Part shown: positions 1-5,303 of the stretch, piece after piece
How the letters are laid out: every line of letters begins with the position of its first letter
How positions within the stretch are numbered: position 1 is the first letter of the stretch
Assembly: GCA_027083915.1 (NCBI GenBank)
Contig: JALWML010000220.1
Span: forward strand, 1 to 5,303
Direction of reading: 5' to 3'
Length of the DNA: 5,303 nt
Origin: Lysobacterales bacterium
Lineage (GTDB): Bacteria > Pseudomonadota > Gammaproteobacteria > Xanthomonadales > Marinicellaceae
Program-made: the position numbers and the translations under genes
The notes under the pieces: generated by a model
Told to the model about the DNA's origin: nothing
Databases searched by the model: none
What the model saw: the letters and a program-made list of their open reading frames with translations, nothing else

Positions 1-82
1 ATATTGTTGTATTTTTCAGATGTTGAGAACCTTAAATATACACGGCTTTTGCCTATGAGTAACTTATTTTTTTAACTTTTTC

Positions 83-880
83 CTAAATGCACCACGGGTT
101 TTTACTTATAAAATAATGGTTGTCAATTTCATCTTGCGTCATGTTCTTTATATTATAATGACTCAAGTTAAACCAAATATTGAGTATAATGACTACAATA
201 ACAGAGAGTAAAAGTGGTGTAAGAAGAATCCACTTTTGTTTATAAAAGGCTTCAATCTTTGGCAAATATTTCTGTAATTTAGAAGGCAATCTGTTTCTAT
301 ATTTTTCTAACTGCCCTTTTTTCCATGCATTAAACTCTTTAAGTAAAATGATTTTTACTTCCACACCAGACTTTTGTGAAAGTTGTTCTACTAATTCAAT
401 GGAATCATTCATGTAATTGCTGTTTAGGGTAACAATAGTTTTGTCATTGAATTTAATAGCAAGCTGTTTATTGGAATAACTGTTTTTGCTTGCCTTTTGG
501 GTAATTCCCAAAAAAACACGTCCTATTCCACGACCTGTTGCTTGAGGGCTGTTTGCTGGCATATAGCTTGGTCTTTGGGATTCTTTTAGGTATGAGATAA
601 GTACGATTTCATTGATATGACTTAGCTTATAGGAATCTTTTTTATAGAGAGCTCGTTTAATAAAAAATTCATCATCGCGTAAACAGATGCTTACAAAATT
701 CCGACCAATTAAAAATCGAGCTAAATAAAGAAATGGCATTGAAGAAATTAAGACAATGAAAGAATCAATACTAAATTTAATTAAAAAAAGAATAGCAGCA
801 ATACACCCAAATACTAATAAGGGGATTGACAGTATCAGAGCAACTAATCGGCTTTTTTTATGGGTGCGGTAACATTTCAT
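83..880 (-). CDS. Three-helix membrane protein of unknown function, possible PH-like middle region
   Basis: I do not recognise a named family. The 265-residue protein starts with two hydrophobic helices (about residues 12-34 and 38-58). A soluble region of about 155 residues follows, then a third helix (about 217-237) and a polar tail ending in NPWCI. In the soluble region, short alternating strands (VSICLRDDEFFIKRALY, then LAIKFNDKTIVTLNSN) followed by a helix (DSIELVEQLSQKSG) resemble bacterial PH-like membrane proteins. That fold is an inference. A basic amphipathic stretch (about 181-216) precedes helix three. I chose the ATG at 880, 19 bases after the acetyltransferase stop. An in-frame TTG at 916 would add 12 residues and overlap that gene. 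Neither start has a strong Shine-Dalgarno. It is probably the last gene of the ftsB unit. A diverged family member or a lineage-specific protein are both possible. Confidence 0.75.
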   Translation of the reverse strand: MKCYRTHKKSRLVALILSIPLLVFGCIAAILFLIKFSIDSFIVLISSMPFLYLARFLIGRNFVSICLRDDEFFIKRALYKKDSYKLSHINEIVLISYLKESQRPSYMPANSPQATGRGIGRVFLGITQKASKNSYSNKQLAIKFNDKTIVTLNSNYMNDSIELVEQLSQKSGVEVKIILLKEFNAWKKGQLEKYRNRLPSKLQKYLPKIEAFYKQKWILLTPLLLSVIVVIILNIWFNLSHYNIKNMTQDEIDNHYFISKNPWCI

Positions 881-899
881 AACAAAAATAGTACCATTA

Positions 900-1391
900 T
901 TATAAAACTTTGCCAAACTTCATATAAAAAATTTTATCAACGGGCATAACCTGAAAATTGTTTGGTAAGTCAGATTTATTAATGCGTACAAATCCATTCT
1001 TTTCGTAAAATCGATGAGCGGCATAGTAGTTTGGTACGGTTCCAAGAAAAATTTGAGCAAGATTATTCTGTTGTGCAGACTGCAACAAGGTGTCTATTAA
1101 CTGTTGGCCGATTAATAAAGGTTTGCCGCGATATTCCTTTTTGACAAACATCTTACGTAACGCGCCTTGTTGGTTGCCAATATCGACTAATGCGATAGTA
1201 CCTACAATTTTATCAGCCTCAAGAGCAATCCAAAAGTTCCCCGCATTTTTTTGATAGTAATTTTTAATGTCTTTTAAATCGGGTTGGTCATCAGCGGTTA
1301 TGGATACTCCAAATTCTTGGGCTTGAATGGAAACGATTAAATCAATAACTTGTTGCTGATATTCTTGCGTAAAGGGTTGGATGCTAATCAT
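900..1391 (-). CDS. GNAT-family N-acetyltransferase
   Basis: This 163-residue protein is a probable cytoplasmic enzyme that moves an acetyl group from acetyl-CoA to an amine; the acceptor is unknown. The GNAT order is visible: an N-terminal strand and helix (residues 1-25), a central strand pair (FWIALEADKIVGTIALVDIG, 53-72), the motif A strand LRKMFVKKEYRGK (78-90) with its helix GQQLIDTLLQSA (95-106), and motif B with IFLGTVPNYYAAHRFYEKNGF (114-134). The YYAAHRFYEKNGF block is typical of the CoA-binding C-terminal half. Motif A is unusual. The family pattern R-x-x-G-x-G/A reads R-G-K-P-L-L here, so both expected glycines are replaced, though a glycine follows two residues later. Its ATG overlaps the ftsB stop (ATGATTAG), which suggests translational coupling. 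A purine-rich AGAAG lies just upstream. The family call is firm; the substrate is not predictable. Confidence 0.92.
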   Translation of the reverse strand: MISIQPFTQEYQQQVIDLIVSIQAQEFGVSITADDQPDLKDIKNYYQKNAGNFWIALEADKIVGTIALVDIGNQQGALRKMFVKKEYRGKPLLIGQQLIDTLLQSAQQNNLAQIFLGTVPNYYAAHRFYEKNGFVRINKSDLPNNFQVMPVDKIFYMKFGKVL

Positions 1392-1662
1392 TGTCTTCTA
1401 TGACTTGAATAAAAGTTTCATCGGATTTAATCATACCCATTTCTGAGCGCGCACGCTCTTCAATGGCTTCTAAACCATTTTTCAAATCTTCAACCTCTGC
1501 TTTGAGCTTGTCGTTACGGGCTTGTAGTTTTTTATTCTTTTCAAGTTGCTCTTGATAGAGTCGTTGCTTTTCTTTTAAATCTTTTGAACCACCATCACCA
1601 AAAAAATGTAACCATGACATGGTGACTAACAGTACCAGTAATATTATATTAACTGTTTTCAT
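1384..1662 (-). CDS. ftsB: Cell division protein FtsB
   Basis: FtsB is a small bitopic inner-membrane protein that pairs with FtsL through a coiled coil. With FtsQ it forms the FtsQLB complex that activates septal peptidoglycan synthesis by FtsWI. The 92-residue protein has a short cytoplasmic N-terminus, one membrane helix (about residues 4-21), a Gly-rich turn FFGDGG (20-25), and a heptad-rich coiled coil (about 28-70) containing the family block LQARNDKLKAEVEDL (46-60). The conserved EERAR (68-72) and the late SDETFIQV (80-87) match the ERAR and GETF blocks of known FtsB. Length is close to the usual 90-105. The start is the only ATG before the membrane helix, with at best a weak Shine-Dalgarno. 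In many gammaproteobacteria it sits between eno and ispD. Here it is followed by an acetyltransferase gene and preceded by a divergent ABC exporter operon. Confidence 0.93.
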   Translation of the reverse strand: MKTVNIILLVLLVTMSWLHFFGDGGSKDLKEKQRLYQEQLEKNKKLQARNDKLKAEVEDLKNGLEAIEERARSEMGMIKSDETFIQVIEDND

Positions 1663-1686
1663 TGCGTTTGAATTCTTTAATTAATA

Positions 1687-1702
1687 GGCTTGATTTTAAG
1701 CC
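1687..1702. repeat. Inverted repeat GGCTT/AAGCC over the ftsB candidate -10
   Basis: GGCTT (1687-1691) and AAGCC (1698-1702) form a perfect 5-bp inverted repeat around a 6-base centre, with one further G-T pair possible inside. No T run follows on either strand, so it is not a terminator. It overlaps the candidate -10 for ftsB and could be a protein-binding site or chance. Confidence 0.4.
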
Positions 1703-1721
1703 AATCGATTTGAAATTGTAA
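1693..1721 (-). promoter_or_regulatory. Candidate sigma-70 promoter for the ftsB unit
   Basis: On the minus strand TTACAA (1721-1716) and TAAAAT (1698-1693) are separated by 17 bases. The -10 element matches consensus at five of six positions, the -35 at three of six. Transcription would begin near 1686 and give a leader of about 24 bases. The -10 lies inside a small inverted repeat. In DNA this rich in A and T, such matches can arise by chance. Confidence 0.35.
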
Positions 1722-1822
1722 GACATTGATGCCATTACTTTGTTTCACTGACGATTCGCCAACGGCACAATTAAGAGATACTGCCATTTTACGTATAAAA
1801 AAAGTCAGTGACGAATAGCACA

Positions 1823-1853
1823 TTTAAAGCAATTAGATTAATGTTATTATACT
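1823..1853 (+). promoter_or_regulatory. Candidate sigma-70 promoter for the ABC exporter operon
   Basis: TATACT (1848-1853) is a five-of-six -10 match. The -35 is poor: TTAAAG (1824-1829) gives an 18-base spacer, and TTTAAA (1823-1828) gives 19. Transcription would begin near 1860, leaving a leader of about 50 bases that contains the hairpin at 1874-1890. It sits where a promoter for the divergent operon is expected. A weak -35 would fit either an activator or simply the base composition. Confidence 0.45.
1846..1851 (-). promoter_or_regulatory. Perfect TATAAT -10-like hexamer facing ftsB, overlapping the rightward -10
   Basis: The minus strand reads TATAAT at 1851-1846, a perfect -10 consensus that shares four bases with the rightward TATACT. 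No acceptable -35 lies 16-19 bases upstream on the minus strand (AACAAT at the 17-base position), so it may be inactive. If used, it would give ftsB a second, long leader of about 180 bases. Confidence 0.25.
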
Positions 1854-1873
1854 TTCAATTAATAATTTATTGT

Positions 1874-1890
1874 TTTTAGCCAAGCTAAAA
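1874..1890 (+). promoter_or_regulatory. Perfect 7-bp hairpin/palindrome in the leader of the ABC operon
   Basis: TTTTAGC (1874-1880), a CAA centre (1881-1883) and GCTAAAA (1884-1890) form a perfect 7-bp inverted repeat. It lies just downstream of the candidate promoter and 21 bases before the ATPase start codon. As DNA it has the form of an operator for a dimeric repressor. As RNA it is an AU-rich stem-loop in the 5' leader. No U run follows, so it is not an intrinsic terminator. The structure is seen directly; its role is inferred. Confidence 0.5.
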
Positions 1891-1901
1891 CTAATACCTT
1901 C

Positions 1902-1905
1902 AGGA
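1902..1905 (+). promoter_or_regulatory. Shine-Dalgarno that sets the ATPase start
   Basis: AGGA lies 6 bases before the ATG at 1912. This supports that start over an in-frame TTG at 1870, which would add 14 residues with no similarity to the family and would place the hairpin inside the coding region. Confidence 0.75.
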
Positions 1906-1911
1906 AAAAAC

Positions 1912-2841
1912 ATGATTGAAGTAAAAAATTTAAGTAAAACATTTGGGTCATTTGAGGCTGTAAAAGATATTTCATTTACGGCTAAATCAGGGCAGATATT
2001 CGGATTATTGGGTCCCAACGGGGCAGGAAAGTCAACCACCATAAACTGCATCAGTGGTTTAGTTAATGCCAGCAGTGGTTCGGTATCAATTAATAACTTC
2101 AATATCGCCTCTCAGGCGGTAAAAGCAAAAAAATCTCTAGGCATTGTGCCACAGGAGTTGGCACTTTATGATGATTTGTCGGCACATGAGAATTTGGTTT
2201 TTTGGGGTTCAGCCTACGGCTTGTCAGGAAAAGTATTGGAAAATCGTATCCAACAAGTGTTGGTTGATGTGGGCTTAGAATCACGCCAAAAAGAACCAGT
2301 CAAACAGTTTAGTGGTGGCATGAAAAGACGACTTAATTTTGCCTGTGCTATTTTGCACAAACCTTCTGCCTTATTGTTAGATGAACCAACCGTAGGAGTC
2401 GACCCTCAGTCACGAGAGCATTTATTGCAAGCAACAATAAAACTCAAAGAAGCTGGAACGGCTGTTATTTACACAACACATTATATGGAAGAAGCTGAAA
2501 GATTGTGTGATGAATTACTTATTATGGATAAAGGACAGGTCATTGCCGCCGGTACTGTAGAGGGCTTGCGCCAGCAGATGGGAGAACGTGATTTGATTAC
2601 GCTCAAAGGACATTATAATGAAGAGACTAATCAGCAAATACTCGAAGATATTGGGGCACAAGTGCTTGAGCTTTCACATCAAAAGGTGCGGATTTTGATT
2701 CCAGAAGCATCAAAATGCTTAACAAAAGTACTAGAGACCGTGGCAAAAATAGGTAAAGTTCACCAGGTTAATATTCAACAAGCCAATTTGGAGAGCTTAT
2801 TTATTAAACTCACAGGTAGAGCATTGCGAGATGCGGCATGA
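1912..2841 (+). CDS. ABC-2 type exporter, ATP-binding subunit
   Basis: The 309-residue cytoplasmic ATPase powers the membrane channel made by the next two genes, most likely as a homodimer. All nucleotide-binding motifs are intact: Walker A GPNGAGKS (residues 34-41), Q-loop Gln81 in IVPQELALYDDLSAHENL, signature FSGGM (133-137), Walker B ALLLDE (153-158) with catalytic Glu158, D-loop VGVD (161-164) and switch His190 in TTHYMEEAERLCD. After the nucleotide-binding domain (about 1-220), a C-terminal extension of about 90 residues ends in NLESLFIKLTGRALRD. This is the ending common in the DrrA/NatA/CcmA-like group of ABC-2 ATPases. Its last bases overlap the first permease start (ATGA), which implies translational coupling. 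Family members export drugs, sodium, polysaccharides or lipids. Nothing in the ATPase itself tells which, so no gene symbol is given. Confidence 0.95.
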   Translation: MIEVKNLSKTFGSFEAVKDISFTAKSGQIFGLLGPNGAGKSTTINCISGLVNASSGSVSINNFNIASQAVKAKKSLGIVPQELALYDDLSAHENLVFWGSAYGLSGKVLENRIQQVLVDVGLESRQKEPVKQFSGGMKRRLNFACAILHKPSALLLDEPTVGVDPQSREHLLQATIKLKEAGTAVIYTTHYMEEAERLCDELLIMDKGQVIAAGTVEGLRQQMGERDLITLKGHYNEETNQQILEDIGAQVLELSHQKVRILIPEASKCLTKVLETVAKIGKVHQVNIQQANLESLFIKLTGRALRDAA

Positions 2842-4091
2842 TTAATCCTTTGACACGAACAGTTTTTAAAGGCACCTTGTTTAAGTTGCTGAGAGAAAAA
2901 TGGCAATTAGCCATGTGGCTTGCGATTCCCATGATGATGGCAGCTCTTTTTTCATTGATGTCAGGATCGGATGGTAATGCCAAACCGAGTGGCATTTTAT
3001 TGATTACGGATAATGATGAGAGTTTTTTATCACAGATGTTTGTTCGCACCTTTAGTCAGGGGCCGCTTGCGGATATATTTATTCTTAAAAAAGTGAAAAA
3101 GGAGCAAGGGCAAGCTATTATGGCAGCAGGAGATGCCAGTGTCTGGTTAACGATAGAAAAAGATTTTACGCAAAACTTTATTGATATTAAACCCACAACA
3201 TTAAGACTGGTTAAGAATCCGAGTCAAAACATATTGCCTAAAATTGCTGAAACAATGGTGACGACTTTAGCCGATAGCGGACATTATATTCAATTGTTAT
3301 TTTCCAAAGAATTAAAGCAGTTTGATAACCTCATAACAGGTAAAGATATTTCTGATACGCAAATGGCAGTGATGAGTGTGCAAATAAAACACACAGTAGA
3401 TTTGTTAGAAGAACAACTATTTCCGCCACAGATTCAGGCAAAAGTTCACAAGAAAAAGGAGAGCGATGAAGTCGAGTCAAAACCTAAGCACTCATTTATG
3501 CTGTTAATGTTTCCTGGGATTCTTTTTATGTCATTATTGTTTTCAGCCCAAGGAATGGCACAAGATTTTTGGAAAGACAAGTCTCAAGGCATTCTATCCC
3601 GATTGCTTTCTTCCCCTGCCGGTCTTAAATATTACTTCACCGGCAAGCTGTTATCAGCAACAATGATTTTCACCGTTATTGCTGTATTAATGGCATCTGT
3701 TGGTGTATGGATGTTTAATATTAATAGCCAAAAACTACTTATTATTATTCCTTGGGTAGTCCTTTCGGGAGTGGCTATCTGGAGCTTCTTATTATTTATT
3801 ACCTTAAAGCTTCCGACAAAAAAATCAGCAAACCTTGTGACCGAAGGCATGGTTTTTCCCTTGATGATGTTGGGTGGTAGTTTCTTTCCATTTGATTCCA
3901 TGCCCAAATGGATGGTAGCAATAGGTGAAAAATTACCTAATGGTTATTTATTACAGAGTTTTAACTCGTGGTTTATTAAGGAGCATGATTTATCTGTGTT
4001 ATTAACTCCTGCTCTGATTGCACTGGCTTTTATACTTGTGTTTTTCTTTATTAATCAAAAAACAACACAACAATTTGCGAGGAATAAATAA
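2838..4091 (+). CDS. ABC-2 type exporter permease, first subunit
   Basis: This 417-residue inner-membrane protein would form half of the export channel. It has one N-terminal helix (about residues 23-43), an extracytoplasmic domain of about 175 residues, then five more helices (about 219-241, 270-293, 299-323, 332-352, 386-406), putting both ends in the cytoplasm. Family hallmarks are the cytoplasmic turn FWKDKSQGILSRLLSSP (244-260), probably the contact to the ATPase, and the late block GGSFFPFDSMPKWM...GEKLPNG (346-369), as in ABC2_membrane_3 permeases. A very charged linker, KKKESDEVESKPK, precedes the second helix on the outer side. The ATG overlaps the ATPase stop by 4 bases and has a weak GAG upstream. 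The protein resembles the second permease in layout but differs clearly in residues, so the pair is probably an old duplication working as a heterodimer. Substrate is unknown. Confidence 0.93.
   Translation: MINPLTRTVFKGTLFKLLREKWQLAMWLAIPMMMAALFSLMSGSDGNAKPSGILLITDNDESFLSQMFVRTFSQGPLADIFILKKVKKEQGQAIMAAGDASVWLTIEKDFTQNFIDIKPTTLRLVKNPSQNILPKIAETMVTTLADSGHYIQLLFSKELKQFDNLITGKDISDTQMAVMSVQIKHTVDLLEEQLFPPQIQAKVHKKKESDEVESKPKHSFMLLMFPGILFMSLLFSAQGMAQDFWKDKSQGILSRLLSSPAGLKYYFTGKLLSATMIFTVIAVLMASVGVWMFNINSQKLLIIIPWVVLSGVAIWSFLLFITLKLPTKKSANLVTEGMVFPLMMLGGSFFPFDSMPKWMVAIGEKLPNGYLLQSFNSWFIKEHDLSVLLTPALIALAFILVFFFINQKTTQQFARNK
4079..4083 (+). promoter_or_regulatory. Shine-Dalgarno for the second permease, inside the first permease gene
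   Basis: GAGGA ends 7 bases before the ATG at 4091 and lies within the last codons of the first permease. Together with the TAATG stop-start overlap, this marks coupled translation and fixes the start. Confidence 0.75.
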
Positions 4092-5260
4092 TGCTAAAAA
4101 ATATACTCTTTATTGCAAAAAAAGACTTTAGTTATTCCCTAAAAGATAAGTCATTATTGGTGTGGATGTTTATTATGCCTTTGGTGTTCTTTGGATTTAT
4201 TGGTTCCACAACTGGTGGTTTAGGAGGACAAAAAGGATCATCAAATATAGCCATTTGGGAAAGTGTCGAAAACATGTCACAAACCAATCCATTGGCAAAG
4301 CAACTCATTCGCAACTTAGCAAGTGAAAATTACACCATAAAAATCTTTAACAAAACCACTGCGGCAAAAGAAATTAAATACCATTTTAAAGATTATACCA
4401 GGCAATTGTGGTTGCCAATTAATATGCAAGAAAAGTTAGATAAAGGGGAAAAGATAGAAATCCAGTACTTATCTTCAGCCAGTGGATTAGGGCAGGATAA
4501 AGATAAATTTGCCATAGAAAAAGCCATTTATAAAACTTTAGGCGATGTTTTGGTCTTTAAAAAATTCCATGGAGATACAAATAATATTTCTTTTGATGAA
4601 ATTAATAAGCTTCCTCAAAATATAGTTGTAGATATAAGTTCAGCAGGAGAAAAAAGAATCATTCCATCAGGATTTAACCAAGCAGTTCCTGGTATATTGG
4701 TTATGTTTATCATGATGATTGCTTTGAGCTCAGGAAGTGTTGCCTTATTTTTAGAACGCCAATCAGGCGTGCTTAAACGCTTAGCTTCAACCCCTTTAAC
4801 TCGCACTGAAATTGTCTTGGGCAAATGGTTAGGAAAGTGGTTTGTCACACTTTTACAATTAGCATATGGTATGTTGACTGGGTGGTTAATCTTTAAAATT
4901 CATTGGGGCAATCATCTGCTTGCCATAGTACTTGTCTTATCCATTTGGGCTGCTTTTAATGCAGCATTAGCTGTTTTACTTGGGAGTTTTGCACAATCTG
5001 AAGGGCAAGTCAGCCTTATTGCAACGGTTTCATCTTTGTTACTAGCAGCGCTTGGTGGATGTTGGTGGCCAATAGAAATAACGCCACAATGGATGCAAAG
5101 TTTAGCACATTTTTTACCAACAGGTTGGATTATGGATGTACTGCACCAACTGATGTACTTTGGCGCTAACCTTGCAGATGTATCATGGCAAATAATGGCA
5201 TTAATAACTATTTCAATTGCATCATTATCAATAGCATTTAGGCGTTTTAAATTTTTCTAA
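4091..5260 (+). CDS. ABC-2 type exporter permease, second subunit
   Basis: This 389-residue inner-membrane protein is the probable partner of the preceding permease. It has one N-terminal helix (about residues 21-38), a Gly-rich turn (STTGGLGGQKG, 39-49), an extracytoplasmic domain to about residue 195, and a C-terminal membrane block of about five helices (roughly 198-221, 247-268, 275-298, 305-325, 365-383). ABC-2 hallmarks are PSGFNQAVPG (192-201) leading into the second helix, the cytoplasmic turn LERQSGVLKRLASTPLTRTEIVLGK (221-245), and the late block GGCWWPIEITPQWMQ...LPTGW (322-346). The tail is basic (FRRFKFF), as expected inside the cell. The domain layout matches the first permease. 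Lacking an adaptor gene nearby, the complex may act on its own to move a substrate across or out of the inner membrane. The family call is firm; the substrate is unknown. Confidence 0.93.
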   Translation: MLKNILFIAKKDFSYSLKDKSLLVWMFIMPLVFFGFIGSTTGGLGGQKGSSNIAIWESVENMSQTNPLAKQLIRNLASENYTIKIFNKTTAAKEIKYHFKDYTRQLWLPINMQEKLDKGEKIEIQYLSSASGLGQDKDKFAIEKAIYKTLGDVLVFKKFHGDTNNISFDEINKLPQNIVVDISSAGEKRIIPSGFNQAVPGILVMFIMMIALSSGSVALFLERQSGVLKRLASTPLTRTEIVLGKWLGKWFVTLLQLAYGMLTGWLIFKIHWGNHLLAIVLVLSIWAAFNAALAVLLGSFAQSEGQVSLIATVSSLLLAALGGCWWPIEITPQWMQSLAHFLPTGWIMDVLHQLMYFGANLADVSWQIMALITISIASLSIAFRRFKFF

Positions 5261-5303
5261 CGGCTGTTTTTTAAATTTTTTATTTTCATGATATACTTAA
5301 ATC

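Noticed and set aside
44..53. GGCTTTTGCC as a terminator at the end of the minus-strand unit
   Set aside because: The stem is only 3 bp and no T run follows directly on either strand.
881..916. TTG start at 916 for the unknown membrane protein
   Set aside because: It would overlap the acetyltransferase and add 12 polar residues before the natural positive N-terminus; the ATG at 880 is simpler, though neither has a clear ribosome binding site.
1870..1911. TTG start at 1870 giving a longer ATPase
   Set aside because: The extra 14 residues are not family-like and lie in a hairpin-containing leader. The ATG at 1912 has AGGA at a good distance and gives the normal N-terminus (MIEVKNLSKTFG).
1833..2284. 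Minus-strand frames of 89 and 61 codons over the ATPase gene
   Set aside because: They are antisense to a gene with all ABC motifs intact and show no domain features.
2810..3049. Minus-strand 79-codon frame across the ATPase-permease junction
   Set aside because: Antisense shadow of two well-supported coding regions, with no recognisable protein features.
3632..3907. Minus-strand 91-codon frame in the first permease
   Set aside because: Antisense shadow within the conserved membrane block.
4132..4848. Minus-strand frames of 60 and 77 codons within the second permease
   Set aside because: Antisense shadows with no start signals or motifs.
5261..5286. T-rich stretch after the second permease as an intrinsic terminator
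   Set aside because: There are T runs but no stem before them.

Overview
The window is clearly AT-rich and carries bacterial genes packed with little space between them. A short FtsB protein of proteobacterial type (one membrane helix, coiled coil, ARND and ERAR blocks) points to a low-GC gammaproteobacterium. The sequence alone does not allow a genus to be named. There is no transposase, CRISPR array, tRNA, rRNA or phage gene.

The left third (about 83-1662) is a three-gene unit on the minus strand, read from right to left. The order is ftsB (divisome coiled-coil protein), a GNAT-family acetyltransferase whose start overlaps the end of ftsB by 8 bases, and a three-helix membrane protein of unknown function with a possible PH-like middle region. 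ftsB lacks its frequent gammaproteobacterial neighbours on both sides: no eno upstream and no ispD downstream.

Positions 1663-1911 are a divergent intergenic region of about 250 bases. It contains candidate promoters for both directions, three small inverted repeats, and a doubtful 48-codon frame on the ftsB side. The most notable element is a 7-bp perfect hairpin/palindrome in the presumed leader of the rightward operon.

The right two thirds (1912-5260) is a tightly coupled plus-strand operon for an ABC-2 type exporter: one ATPase followed by two different permeases, joined by a 4-base ATGA overlap and a 1-base TAATG overlap. Both permeases have one N-terminal helix, a large extracytoplasmic domain of about 155-175 residues, and a C-terminal membrane block. 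They most likely form a heterodimeric channel driven by two copies of the ATPase. No periplasmic adaptor, outer-membrane protein or biosynthesis gene is present, so the substrate cannot be inferred.

The outer edges (1-82 and 5261-5303) hold no supported gene. I found no clearly undescribed system. The points most worth following are the relocated ftsB cluster with its unknown membrane protein, the GNAT with a changed acetyl-CoA loop, and the structured divergent regulatory region.
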